This document shows positions 25,659 through 38,750 of a stretch of 64,000 bases of DNA, one piece after another (the stretch's first letter is position 1; each line of letters starts with the position of its first letter). The translations under genes and the position numbers were made by a program. The notes below the pieces were generated by a model that was not told the DNA's origin, made no database searches, and saw only the letters and a program-made list of their open reading frames with translations. Origin of the DNA: Tetragonia tetragonoides (taxonomy: Eukaryota > Streptophyta > Magnoliopsida > Caryophyllales > Aizoaceae); the NCBI GenBank assembly GCA_038025085.1, contig CM076144.1:45114001-45178000 (forward strand). Reading direction: 5' to 3'.

Positions 25659-26559
25659 CTCCCTCCGTCCCAAGTTCTTCCTTACCTTTTTTTTTTTTTG
25701 GATGTCCCCCAATCTTCCTTACGTTACCTTATTTAGCAAATTTTGAGTGAAAAAAAACCATAGTACCCTTGTATTTTTCTGTGACAAAACCCACACAACT
25801 ATTCTGGTTCTCTCTCCTCATTACCACCCACAGCCAACATCAGAAACATCATATACCCACTCACCCGCTAGGGCTGCCCAGGCGCCCACCACCCATCACC
25901 ACCACCACCATCACCTACCACCACCACCTCCTCAAATATTCTCTCTTGTCCACCTTCTGTACACCACCAAGTTAAAGTCCAAACCATACACACATTCTCT
26001 CTTCTCTCAACTTTTTTTTGCCAATTTTTATGGGCAATTCACTAATCAGTAAACTCACAGAAATCCCCTCTCAAACTCTTTTTTTACTAATACCTACAAA
26101 AAATGTCCAGCCAAAGCCAAATTTTGAGCCACATCCATCTCATTATTAAATCCTCCCAAATCGGTTGGATAAGCTCCAATTTCCAGAAAAATCGAAAATG
26201 GAGGTGTTTGATGGGAGTCGAGTTGGACGCCGCAGATCGTGGCTTCCAAGGGTGGAACACGACGGTGGAAAAGAGAGAAAGTAGACCGGTGGTGGAGGTG
26301 GGAGGGAAGTCGAGGTCTGATCTTAGGGCGGTGGAGATGGAGATGGAGTTGGTGGTGAAAGTGAAGCAGGGGAGAAGGAGGTTGTAGTGGTTGCCGCTTG
26401 CCAGGGTGGGGTTTAGAGGAGAGAGAGGGAGGGGTAGATGAATCAGTAAAGGGAGACGTGAGATAGAGGGTATGTTGGGAATGTCTGTATTAAAGTTTAC
26501 TTTTCTTGGTATTTGGTCCATTTAGCAGCGTAAGGAAAAATAATCCGGGACGGAAGGAG
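25659..26559. mobile_element. Stowaway-like (Tc1/mariner) non-autonomous element
   Basis: Left terminus CTCCCTCCGTCCCAAG and right terminus (inverted) CTCCTTCCGTCCCGG pair and are flanked by TA on both sides (25657-25658, 26560-26561). TA target and CTCCCTCCGTCCC termini are the Stowaway hallmark. At 901 bp it is longer than the usual 100-400 bp. The interior is CT/CCA-rich on one arm, with ACCATCACC repeats around 25890-25930, and GGTGG-rich on the other. Open frames across it are compositional. Confidence 0.88.
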
Positions 26560-26561
26560 TA

Positions 26562-27739
26562 ATTGTTAGTGTGAGAGTTATATGAGTACTATAATTGAGC
26601 CTTATTTATTGTGATTAAATATTGTTTCTTTAGTTTGAAAATCGTTACGAGTTTTTGTGAGTTTATTAAATTAAATAATTTTTTTAATATTTGGGAACAT
26701 TGTGTGAATAGTGATGGTAGTTGTAGTTCACGACATGCTACAAAATTCACATTTTCTGGTTCTTTGATATTATCAACGTGTAGTATATTGATATTTATTA
26801 TGTTAATATTTCTATCAAATTAAAGACATTGATATTAAATTGATGAGGAAGAATATGATTTTTGGTATGTATATTGAGAACATGTGAGGAAAGTTGTATA
26901 ACTATATTTATAGTTATTGTTGGTGTTCTCAATATAACTTGGTCGAACCCGATTCTTTGAAAATGTGGGGTAACTAATTAAAATTTAGTTTACCGAAACC
27001 TTTTTGGGTTTTGTATGAGACCTAAGATATTTGAATGTTTATGTATATTTCTTTTATACTCGTAAAATGTTACATATAATTCTAGAGATATCTTGAGCAT
27101 AAAAATGATGATTTTAGTGAAATCATTTATTATTCTTGTATAGTTTATATGCAATGTGCAAAGGGTAATCTAATTTTTGGCACTATGTGTTTGTGCTAGA
27201 TAAAACCATATTATTTATATATGGATTTATCATATATTGAAAGAGGCCAGTATTTTTATGTTCTCGATGTGAGGAACTCATGATAGCATATCACATAAGA
27301 ACAACTAAGGTTCTAAATATTTTTTATTTTTATTTTGTGTATGCTAGAGTTATTGAATTAATATGATATACATTAACTTGTGTTTGCACTTTCATAGACA
27401 TCTTTATCGTGTTTGATGGGTATATTGGTGCAAATTATGTGACAAGTTAATAATATATATACTTGTACAAGTGAATATGTCTTTCCCTTTGTTGGGGTGT
27501 TGTCTCTAAAACTTGATTTATATAGCATGTTATCATGGCATATGATTTAGAGACATGTGAAAATACATTGCGGAAAGCTAAGTGTGCCAATTTCTTTTAA
27601 TTGTGATTTGTCAAAATCAGTGTGTAATGGTAAGAGATTACTCGTTTGCAATAGACAAACTGTATCAAGTAACCATACAAATTAAAGAAAAAGTGTTCTT
27701 GGTTTTGTTGTTGAATCGTCGAAGGGATGAGTCTTAAAG
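26562..27739. other. Copia interior between the Stowaway-like insertion and the pol remnants
   Basis: AT-rich sequence of the retrotransposon interior. No gag, integrase or reverse transcriptase motif could be read. Confidence 0.45.
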
Positions 27740-28900
27740 CCCTTAGATTGAGAAAATCATGGTGGACATTGGTTCAAAGTGGTCAAACGAAGCCATGAGA
27801 TTACTCAATATGCACCCAAACAATGGTATGATAAATTCCATTGCACTTTGATTTTGATGGTTTCAAGGTTGATGATTATAATTCTTGTGTTGATTATAAA
27901 TATGATGAGCATGAATATGCTACAAATTATCCTGTTGTGGACGACATGTTTGATTTCAGTATAAGTATTGTTGTGATAAACACAATATGAACTTTCTTGA
28001 AATCATGCTATGCTATGAAAGATAAGGGTAAAGATGTTGTAATTCATTATTGGCATTAATATCACTAGAACGTCTGAGAGTTTAAGTTTGAGTTTGAGTC
28101 AGTCTCATTAAGTTGAGAATTTAGTCAATTTTGATTCTACTCTCGTTAAAACCTCTTTATGATTCTAACATTCAGTTAGAAAAGAATAGATGTAATAGTG
28201 TATTACAAGGGGAATATATTAAGAGTGTCGGAAGTGTTATGTTTTTGATGAGTTATACCATACCAAATATAGCATATGACGTATGCAGGTTGAGTAGATA
28301 TACTCATAAGCCCAATCGTGATTATTAGGATACTTTGATAATATTATTGAGGTATTTGTAAGATACTATTAATTGGGGTTTAATTTGCACTACAAGAACT
28401 TTCCTTGTGTTTGAAGGAATTTGCCATGCCAACTAAATCTGCAAGAATGATGAAATACTCTTGCTAGTACTACTATATTTTGGAAAGCTTCCAAACATTT
28501 TTGTGTTGCAAAGTTTCACAATGGAATCTATGTTTTTATTCAAGAATGTGGCAGGTTACAAAACCCAATGTTTAAGAAGTTTGCCTGCAGATATTTCATG
28601 GTGGGGGAGACCGGCTCCGCTAGCATCCATATGTTGTGATTGTCAATTGCGTTTGTCAAGTGGCTAATAAAGTAGCCCACAACTATTCTTTCAATTGAAA
28701 GAGAAGGCATGTACGCCTTAGACATGGAATTGTGAAAAATCTGATCAGATATGATGTGATATCACTCGAGTGTGTTAAGCTGGAGAGGAACTTGCAAATC
28801 CTCTTCCAAAGGCCTTTGTGGAAAGATAATGCTTGAGTCAGCACTAGGAATGAGGCTTCAGCCCAGTGGGAGTGAATTGTGATGGATACCCAACTTGAAC
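27740..28900 (+). pseudogene. Copia pol remnant (reverse transcriptase end and RNase H)
   Basis: Fragments in several frames match copia pol in the expected order. These are a QYAPKQWYDKFH segment (27810), an intact-looking VDDM active-site motif (about 27937), SYTIPNIAYDVCRLSRYTH (28243-28302) and an RNase H segment with WWGRPAPLASI (about 28601). Stops and frameshifts separate all of them. In this family the VDD motif is the reverse transcriptase metal site. Confidence 0.8.
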
Positions 28901-29415
28901 TATGTCCAGGTTCAATGGGTCAAACGATATCACAAAACAACTCCAGTCATGTACTACAAAACAAAATGATGTAGTATTTTTCGTATACTGTCATGTGTGT
29001 GAGGTTGAGCATTTTAGCTCTTAATGAGTTCATAGCCTTGAAAGGTGGTGTGAGACAGTACACACTTGATGAACTCACCTATGTGAATGTGGGGGAATTG
29101 CCCACCCCCTATGAGAGCATTTGGGCTAATGACTCTCTAGAGCGTTCACAGAAATATCCAGGCACGTAAGGGGCTAATGTATATATGTTTTCGCGAGAGT
29201 AAATCTGATTTTGAGGTTAAACAAGTGCGCAGTTTGTACTGAATAAATACCGTGATGGTTCAAGGAATTTTTTCCACCTAAATGGTTGTTGGGCAAAACT
29301 TGTATGCATAAGGTACTAATTCAAGTGCACAAGACATTAGTATCGTAACGTGCGACCTCCTACTAACATTCGAACCTTGTTCCTTTCTATCTTTCCTTTG
29401 AATCATGTGGGGGAT

Positions 29416-29879
29416 TGTTGGAATATTTGCTTCAAAGAAAAGATGTTGGACAATATTATTCCCCACATTGATGAAGTTTGACTGGAGAAGAATAATTGCT
29501 TTCTGTTACACAAATCAATAAGTGATTTCCGTTACAAATATTAATTCCCTTGATATTCACCCTTTATGACCTCCAAATTTATTTTCTTTGCCATTATGAT
29601 TCTCCTCTTTTTTCCTCTATATATTGGAGACTTCCCACTTCACAAAGACAAACACACAAAATACTCTGTTTCTGATTCGTTTGGCAGTAGTTCAGTTTGC
29701 TTTCAAAACCATTGCACCGTAGTACACCGGAGCTTTGGTTGCCGTGTATCCCTGGAGGTCGGTTGCCGAAAATTCCCTAGTGTACGTGTGGGGGCAAATT
29801 CGACTTTAGGGCAGTGATTTATCACGCCACGACTTTCATTCGAGATAAGTTTGTTCTATCATTAGCCTTGATTCTAACA
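29416..29879 (+). repeat. 3' LTR of the copia element
   Basis: 464 bp, direct repeat of 23939-24401, preceded by the polypurine tract at 29404-29414. Confidence 0.92.
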
Positions 29880-29884
29880 AAGTA

Positions 29885-30890
29885 GACTCCCTCTCTTTTT
29901 CTTTTATGGGAGTACACAAATCGCATGACAATTTATCTAAGCCAGGTAGATATCCACACCTAAAGTCAAAACCAGACTCACTATCAAATGTACAGATAAA
30001 TAAATAAAAATGGTAAAGCTTCTGAATTGGGAAAATGGAAACCAAGTAGCAATCAGTAATAAGTCCTATTATTAGTCTATATTACATTATTCTTTGTACT
30101 GGCAGTCACTTTGATGCATGGTCCCCTTAATTCGTACATTCGATGAAATTCAACTAATTTAAACACAAAGTTTCACTTACAATGTAACTTAAAGACATCT
30201 TAAGTAAGTAACAGCTTGGAGTTCAAAAAGGGCAACCTAATAACCTTTAGAAGCTCTAAGAGGGAGGTTAATCATATAAGTGTGTGCTCAGCAAGTCAAA
30301 GAGACAAAAGTATCGGAGATCATCAGATCAGATGCACAAAATCTGCTTGCTAATGACAACCAATTCTTACTATAACAGAATATGTTCTAGTACTTCTTCA
30401 GAATTGTTAAAATAGATTCCAATTTGTAGGTTGTACATCTCTCAAATTCTTACAGATTCTGCCCGTACTCATACAGCCTGGACAAGAAGTAGCTAATAAT
30501 TACTCTTATAAGGACCATGACATATGCAGATTAGAATCTTCTCCAATATCTTATTTTCCTCATTTACGCGTTACACTTGTGGTTTTGTGCAATTGTGGAT
30601 GTTTGTCGTGTGTTAAGCAGCTTATAAATAAAAGAAATAGTATTGTAAAATATGTAAAAAAAACTTAGGATGCATGTGGCAGCAATCATCCATAAGTATA
30701 ATGCGTAAATTCATTATGTTAAATTTTTTAATTGAATGCTTAATTTCGAAAATATTTATATTAGTTAACTGATGAGCTTATATGTGAATAACCCGAATAA
30801 AATGATCGGTATCATGTGGAGGGTTACATATGAAATTTACAGGAATGTGGGGATATGGTTTGTGAAAATGGCGATCTGATCAATTTATTG
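29885..30890. other. Spacer; left edge continues duplicated block copy 1
   Basis: 29885-29955 continues the block shared with 58141-58207. The rest is AT-rich with no gene or paired termini. Confidence 0.6.
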
Positions 30891-31125
30891 TTTTTTTTTT
30901 TTTGCAATGGTAAAATTAAGTAATGAAAAGGGTATTATTTTAGAAAATGTCCTATTAAATAATACATAATTAAGCAATAGGGAGAATGATTTTGGAATGC
31001 CCTAATTGATAGGAACAAAGAGGGCAAAACAAAAGCGTCCTATTTGATTGGAGTATAAAAGGTAAACTCAAAACGCTCTATTTGATTCATACAAAATGCC
31101 CTCTTTAATCTTATTTCTTGTAGTG
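30891..31125. mobile_element. CACTA-type element remnant
   Basis: Subterminal-type motifs (AAAATGCCCT, GGGCAAAA, CCTATTTGAT) repeat in both orientations, and the right edge reads TTCTTGTAGTG. The same motifs fill the element at 38751-39646, so this is probably the right part of a relative. Confidence 0.55.
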
Positions 31126-31275
31126 AACCCTCCAAAATACAAGTAATATTCTAACCGGCTATTCAGTTTATAAAACAATTAACCAAAAATAAATTTTCAC
31201 CGTGCATCGCAAGAGTACACGCTAATTTTATTCTATCAAAGAATCAAACATCCAAACATATGGATGCATGACTAA

Positions 31276-31538
31276 GGGTGCGTTTGCTAGAGTTGAACTT
31301 ACCAGAAATTAAACTCAATTCAACATCACTAAACTGGACACTACTAAACTGAACTAGAGACAACTGAACTGAAGTAAACACAACTTGATATGTGAGATAA
31401 AAAGTACCGTATGTTTCAAAACTCAACACCACTGAACTGAACTGCACTGAACTGAACATCATTTAACTAAATTTGAAATTATTGATTTGACACCTGAACT
31501 GAACTAAACTGACCGTGTAAGTTCTAACAAACGCACCC
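31276..31538. mobile_element. Tourist-like MITE with CTGAACTGAA core
   Basis: GGGTGCGTTTGCTAGAGTT pairs with the right end GTTCTAACAAACGCACCC, flanked by TAA at 31273-31275 and 31539-31541. The interior repeats ACTGAACTGAA motifs. Confidence 0.85.
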
Positions 31539-31674
31539 TAACCCTTTCTTACACCCTGCATGAGATCTCAATGAAAAATATAAAAATATTGAACAGGACA
31601 GCAATCATAGGAAGGTAAAAAAAAACCGAAACAGGACAGCAACATAATACCAATATCAACGCAATTAAAGCTTA

Positions 31675-31785
31675 GATTTGAGGGAAGAAAATTAAAAAAA
31701 AAAAAAAAAAAGGAAAATTAAAAAAAGAGCTTGCGTCATCCTACTTTTGGCCTTAAATGAACGTAAGAGTCAGCTCCTTTGATCA
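31675..31785 (+). repeat. Dispersed repeat, partner at 61563-61680 inverted
   Basis: AGATTTGAGGG, a poly-A-rich stretch, then GAGCTTGCGTCATCCTACTT and GAACGTAAGAGTCAGCTCCT match the reverse complement of 61563-61680. Two copies only in this window, so the element type is unknown. Confidence 0.75.
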
Positions 31786-32161
31786 CATACTTATTGCCAT
31801 GGCTTTGTCTATTATACTCTAAAAAGCAATCTTTAGAGAAGAGAAGGACATTGAAGCTTATGTATGCATCAAAAGAAAGCATCCACTAGCTAATCTTTTT
31901 GACTACTACATTAATGCTACTTTTTCCCACTCCTTTGCCCCCAATCCGTTAAGATTATTGAATAAATAAAAACAAATTAAAAAGAAAAAAAAAGAAGAAG
32001 ATGAATTACTACAAAGTATTAGTAGCACAAAGGAACACCAATCGGAGATGAATTATCTTACCTCAAATATGTGGAATTAAGAAAAGTATTATACGAACGT
32101 GATAATGAAATAACCACCAACACTAAAATAGTAACATGCAACATTCATAATGTGTAAAAAT
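31786..32161. other. Spacer, no gene seen
   Basis: AT-rich sequence between the dispersed repeat and the hAT MITE, with nothing recognisable. Confidence 0.5.
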
Positions 32162-32754
32162 TAGGGGTGAGCGCAAGCAGGTACCCACTTGAAATCTTAA
32201 GATTTGGTATTGGAATTGATTAGAGCAGTTTCTCAAATTTGGGACCCAAAATTGGAATTGTTTAGAGCAATTCCTCGAAACTGATACCCAGACTAGGAAT
32301 TGGCAGGTCCAATTCCAATATCAGGTACCCAGTTCCCGTCATCCCTCACTGAAAAAAATTGCTTGACATCTTGTCTCGTAGAATTTTAATGGGAATAGCG
32401 GAATACTATCCAAATACTATGAGTCACGATTGTGCGACAATTCTAAAAAAAATACTACAACATTGAAAAGATCAAAATTGTAACATATACAATAGAAAAA
32501 CTAAAGTAGTAGTAGCATTGGTAGGCATTGTAAATTAGACCCACAAGGTATCCAGTTATTGAAATTGGTCCCACCAGGTACCCACTGAGTCCTGGTCCAG
32601 AAAAATGATACCTAGAATTGGAATTGCTTCCAAACAGGTCTAAATTTTTGGACCCAGAATTGGAATTGGCGGGACCAATTTCAGGTCCGGACCTGTCAGG
32701 TCCAAACCAATTCCAGAACTAGAACCAGGTACCCAAAACCCATGCTCACCCCTG
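32162..32754. mobile_element. hAT-type MITE with repeated CCAGAATTGGAATTG core
   Basis: TAGGGGTGAGC at the left pairs with the inverted right end CAGGGGTGAGC. Flanks are an 8-bp duplication GTAAAAAT (32154-32161) versus GTAAAAAC (32755-32762). The interior is built from variants of GGTACCC, CCAGAATTGGAATTG and their inverses, so it folds back on itself at many registers. No coding content. Confidence 0.85.
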
Positions 32755-33576
32755 GTAAAAACCACTACTTGAAGGATAATTTTGTGACTATTTCTGTCTT
32801 AGCAAGCTCGTGATTTACATGGAAAATCTTTTGCGATTCACAAAGGTTGAAAAAGCAATACTTGAAGGATTTTAATGACTATTTTTATCATTGATAACTC
32901 TAACTCATTGAAGCTAGCCAATCAAACGCGCATTAGGAACTCACTTATGCGAAACTTTCAACAACCAACTCTAGTATGATGGATTTTGGAGCTCTCTTTG
33001 ATAAAGAGACATCCGGCCCCGTGTCCACAAGAATGTTCTACAGTAAGCATTGACTAGCTGGATGGCTATTTTAGGTAGTAGAAAAATGTGAGAGCAGTAA
33101 GTTTGAAGCCCAAATTAAACAAGGCACTTTTGATGAGTTGAACGCTCCCCCATAACATAGGAAATGCGAAGCCTAATAACTAATTTTTGCCTACAAAAAC
33201 TTGTGTGGAATTAGTTTATGGTGGACCAATGGTCTAAATGCTACCCCATACTTCACCTGAAACTACCCTCTACTTCTAGTGGAGCCACCCTCTTCACGTC
33301 ACCCCTCTAATAGTGGAGCTGTCCCATACTTCATCTGGAGCCACCCCTCTAATAATGAAATCATCCCCTATTTTATTTAGAACCACCCCTTAAATATACT
33401 TGATCCACGATGGATTAGTCCACACAAAACTAGCTGTTCTTGCCACAATTACTCTACCAAGTAACCTAAGGGCTTCAATACATGACTGACAAAAAGGAAG
33501 TCCCTGATATTCAAAAAAAGGAAGTTCAGTACCAACGAAAAACTCCAAAGCCTATGCACTGCTATCTCTGTCAGTA
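32755..33576. other. Spacer, no gene seen
   Basis: Contains a locally repeated GAGCCACCCTC / GAACCACCCCT segment at 33260-33400 in about four loose copies. No gene. Confidence 0.5.
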
Positions 33577-33840
33577 GAGCTGTCAAAAAGCCAAACTGAC
33601 CCGATCTGAACCAGATCCGTTACAGATCCGACCAAACCCGATCTGAAAAGGTTCAAATCAGAAATAAATGGATCCATTTTGACCCGAGATTAAAATGACC
33701 CGACCGAACTGAAGTTGAAAATTGTGAGATAGCATTTGTCAAACTCGTTAGGTCACCGAAAACCAATATTGATCCAAATATTTTGACCTGACCGTATTCG
33801 ATTTGACCTGAACCCGACCCGTCTAAACCATTATCCAGGT
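33577..33840. mobile_element. Possible hAT MITE remnant, GACCCGA-rich
   Basis: Starts TAGAGCTGTCAAAAAGCC, similar to common plant hAT MITE ends, and is filled with GACCCGA/CCGAACC motifs. No matching inverted right end or 8-bp duplication was found. Confidence 0.35.
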
Positions 33841-34510
33841 ATATCTGTGAGTAGGTGAAATACAACAAAAATAAAGAGCACTTTTCTCAGTGATAGCCTT
33901 GTGCCCAAATGCTTGAGAAAAGTGATCCAAAGCATTATATATATGGTAACTAAACTGAAATTAAATCACCCCCACCTAACATGAGTAAATCATCCGCAAA
34001 ATAATCACGAGTGATATTAAGCTTTCCACTGGAAAAGGCTATATGTATACTAAGTGTATGTAACAAAATATACACAATTCATTCCAATCCTCCACATGTC
34101 AAGTTAAAGTAATCAATTTTTGATAAATGTGACAAAAATGAAGGGAGTTTTGAAGCCAATTTTTTCACTAGAGGAGAGAGAAAAGTCACTTGGAGCCAAA
34201 ATGAATTTAGTAGTGCATGGAAAAGCTAAAAAAAATTGAAGAGGCAACAACAATTACTAATTTTTTTTTGGGATGAGAGACAAAAGGAAAAAATGGCAGC
34301 AATCGTAATATATGAGTTCTATTATTTTTCCGACCAACAAGTAATGTAAATCATCGTCAATATAAATGTCAATCTTAATAGCAAAATGAGGCTTATAAAC
34401 TATTTTAATGTTAATATCAATGTTGGTAGCATAATTTCAATAAGGTCATGAACCATATACATACATTGATTGCAATATTAGTAGCAAAATGAATTATATG
34501 CTAAACAGTG
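33841..34510. other. Spacer, no gene seen
   Basis: AT-rich sequence with no recognised feature. Confidence 0.5.
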
Positions 34511-34556
34511 ATACCCTATACCCTATGCCCTATACCCTATAACCTATAACCTAAAC
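34511..34556. repeat. Short CCCTATA tandem array
   Basis: About six units of CCCTATA/CCTATAA with small variations. It resembles the plant telomere repeat CCCTAAA with one substitution, but is too short and varied to call telomeric. Confidence 0.7.
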
Positions 34557-34665
34557 TTTACCGTACGCCATATAATCATATTGATTTAACAACTAAAAAA
34601 AATAATACTAACAATTTGCTAAGTTACAAATGTTATGAACGTCAATTTTTATTAGGTAATTGTTT

Positions 34666-34671
<6 letters not shown>

Positions 34672-34754
<83 letters not shown>
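34672..34754. repeat. (AT)n microsatellite
   Basis: About 41 AT units. Not visibly associated with a Helitron end here. Confidence 0.95.
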
Positions 34755-34756
<2 letters not shown>

Positions 34757-36710
34757 ACGATATTTAACACATCAAAGTTAGCTAACATTAGTATTCAACG
34801 ACTATTATTGTTTAGTACATCATACATTAGTCTTTTCTTTTATCGTGTCAGTTTACTTAACCCATACACAATGGTATATTTTGAGAGATCACGCTATATA
34901 ATTTAATTTTAATATAACCATCATTTCAATAATATTGTTCAAATTTAATAAACATTTTAAACATTAGGTCGAGGAAGTATTGTCAACCTTATACTCACAA
35001 GTCATCTCTTTATAAATGTCAATAAATACAATATTGACAGATTAAAATTATTATAAGAGTAAAATATCTACTAATGTTAATCTCTTAATACTAAATCACG
35101 TGTTTGATTAAAAAAAATTGGTTCAACCGAATAATCATAAAAGAATATAACAATCGTGAAATATTGAGATTTTTGTAAGAGATATCCTGATCATGCGATT
35201 AAAGTTCATATTATAGTAACACGGTATCTTAGGTCAAATTTCTTAGAGTACGTAAGGCACGCGATTGAGTGAAAATCTTAACTTTGAACTAAACTATTAC
35301 AATTACCAATATATAAAATAAGGTTATTTTTCGTGAAGGTTTTTTAGGGTTTTTTTTAGGGTATATATAAAAGGTTAGTAATACTAGTAACACATACTTG
35401 GTATATTTAACATAATTGAAAATTTATAGGAAATTAGTACATATTTTTCAATTATTGTTTCACAATATCAATTAAATAATTGTGATATTGAAATTTTATA
35501 GTATACTAATAAAATATTATTTTTGGAACAATGTTTTTGATTTAGTAAAGTTTGAAATATTATATTTGGCTATTCAATTGTGACATTAACATTCAATTTT
35601 AGTAGCAAAATTAGGTATACGGTAAATGATCATAATCTTTTTACGGTTTACCCTTTTTTATTTATCGACTAAAGATTTACCCTTGTCCTAAACTAAATCC
35701 TTTTATACTGTAAACTCAAAATCACACTCCAAAGTCTAAACCCTTGACAACATGTTCTCTAATTGATCAACATACTTGTAATTCTCAACTAAATTTGTGT
35801 TGTCTCACTAGAATTTTAATTTCCAAACAATTTGTAATGTCTCGCCAAAAAAACGTTGGGTCGGGTATTAAAGGGATCAACTTCTCCTCTTTCATGTTGC
35901 GTTGTGTAATCGGAAAATTTGTTGCCGGTAAATTTGTCTAGCGGAAAAGTTATCGCAGATAGGGTGGTACGTAGGTCCTTCATTCATGGTGATCGGTGTT
36001 TAGATGGATGAGCGTTTTTATTTTTATTTTTATTTAATAGGTGATTAGATGTATGCTGTTACCAATGCATGGGGAATGAGAGAGTAATTAATAAGACACC
36101 CTTTTCCATTTGAAATTTAAAAACTGAAATTCAATCTTAAGTTCAAAGTTGAGTTGAAAAAGATTCTACTACTATATTTATTGCACAAGTGAGGTAAAAG
36201 AATATTCTACCAATCTTGCCACATGTACGGTTAAGAAAGTTTGTGTATATAATTGAGATATATATTTAATGTATGTGTATCATGGTCCCTTTCCACTATT
36301 AGGGTTAAAATTGAAATCAGGGCACTTCGTCAATTGCTTCAAAAATCCATCTTAGTAATCTTTAGTTAGAATAAAAAAGCACAAAAACTCATATGAAGCG
36401 GTCTCGGTCAACATGAGACCCTTCAAGTAAGCATTATGTCATGCTTGATTATAAAGGTAGTCTCATATTGAGGGAGCCTCATAATAAACATTTTGACAAA
36501 AAGGAGAGAGTACGTTGGGTCTCCGTCGTCCTCCCTTACAAGTTATTGTTTCGCAGGGTACGTTCGCAAATCCGCATTAACATGGCACTTTGAGAGGATT
36601 TCAGCTAATCTAACACAGGCACCTTTAACTTCCATCCCCATGATACCCCCCCGATGTTTTCAATTCTACATAATCGGATTGGATTTGTGTGTATTCTAAG
36701 CTCGCAAGTC
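34755..36710. other. Spacer, no gene seen
   Basis: AT-rich sequence; short frames at 35744 and 36493 show no domain. No paired termini recognised. Confidence 0.45.
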
Positions 36711-36713
36711 TTA

Positions 36714-37480
<767 letters not shown>

Positions 37481-37487
37481 TTATAAT

Positions 37488-37740
37488 GGGTGCGTTGTTT
37501 AGAGTTTACACAATCAATTCAGTTCAGGAGTGATTTCATGTCAGTTAGTGAGTTTTAGTTCAGTTCAGGGATGTTCATTTCGGTTCAATGGTGCTCAGTT
37601 TAGAAACATACTTATTGTCTCATATATTAAGTGGTGTCCAATTTAGTTCAGTGGTGTCCAGTTCTGTTCAGTGGTATTATTAAGTGGTGTTGAATTCAAA
37701 TCAGTTCAGTTCAGATATGTTCACATCTAAAGAACGCACC
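37488..37740. mobile_element. Tourist-like MITE with CAGTTCAG core
   Basis: GGGTGCGTTGTTTAGAG at the left pairs with the right end CTAAAGAACGCACC. It abuts the previous MITE with only seven bases between them. Interior of TTCAGTTCAG/GGTGTCCAG motifs. Confidence 0.75.
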
Positions 37741-38750
37741 AAATGTTAAATGATTGGATATTCTCCATGCATATGTGATCCAAAGCTACACATGTGTCAT
37801 TTGGTAAATCATGTATCCTTAACCTGTATTCAACACTTGCTATTGTAAATGATATCTGACTAACAAACATATACTTAAGGGTGACAGATATTTTCAATAA
37901 ACAAAGTAAATCAAGCATGACGATTTAAAATGAAACGACCTAATTTAGGAGTGTTTTGCTTTCCTTAAGGTTAGGTTTCAATTTGGACATTGAAAGATGG
38001 CGGGAGGCCAACAAAAAAACCCTTGTATAATCAAGTTGTTAGTTTTTCAGCTCCCACTAATGGCAACACAGAAGCAACTATACACATTTTAAATGCCAAA
38101 TCAAAGGAGTAAAGTATATGACGCAATCAAGCACAACAAAATCATTCCCTTAAACTTGGCATAGTATAACGACAATTTACAAATAGTAGTACAAGTCAAC
38201 ATATCCTTTTAGCCAAGAACCTAAACTGGGTCATTACATGTCCATGCATGTAATATGAAACTATTTTTTTTCTTAATGAGTTGATGATGGCTTCATCAGT
38301 TTACAAGTATGTCAGCAAGAGAGAAGGATACTTAAGAATGAAGAAATTTAAAAAATAAAAATAAAAATTGGTGATGTAATGATCCATATAGGGATGGTTC
38401 AGAATTAAACATGACGAATCATAACTCACTTTATTTATCATTAACTAGTAATTAGCATGAGTGTTTCACATATAGCATTATAAGAAAGGAAATACAAAAA
38501 CTGCCAAAATTGCTTTATGCAAAACTTTGCTTTAGCAGTGATTGCGTTACTTCCTTTGAGACAATGCAATTATTGAAACGATATCCATAAGGGATTTATC
38601 GAAGTTCTAGACTTATAGATCATCTCAAGCTTGTCAAATAAGGATAAGGATATGGTCTTTCTAGAGGTAGGAGACAAGCCATTACCTCTAAAACTTTTGC
38701 TCCTTATGATTTTTCTTCTTTTCTTATAACTAGTTATATCCCAGTGCTGA
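37741..38750. other. Spacer, no gene seen
   Basis: AT-rich sequence with no recognised feature. Confidence 0.45.

Larger units (their letters stand above)
23939..29879 (+). mobile_element. Ty1/copia LTR retrotransposon with decayed interior
   Basis: Two direct LTRs (23939-24401 and 29416-29879) starting TGTTGGAATATTTGC and ending TTGATTCTAACA are flanked by a perfect 5-bp duplication AAGTA (23934-23938 and 29880-29884). A polypurine tract GTGGGGGA sits just before the 3' LTR. By eye the LTRs differ at about 18 of 463 positions, near 4 percent. The interior has no intact gag or pol; remnants of reverse transcriptase and RNase H lie at 27740-28900. No clear primer site follows the 5' LTR. A Stowaway-like element (25659-26559) is inserted in the interior. 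Confidence 0.92.

Noticed and set aside
26087..26521. 144-codon minus-strand frame
   Set aside because: Falls inside the Stowaway-like element and runs through CT-rich low-complexity sequence.
34511..34556. Interstitial telomere
   Set aside because: Units are CCCTATA with variation, not CCCTAAA, and there are too few.
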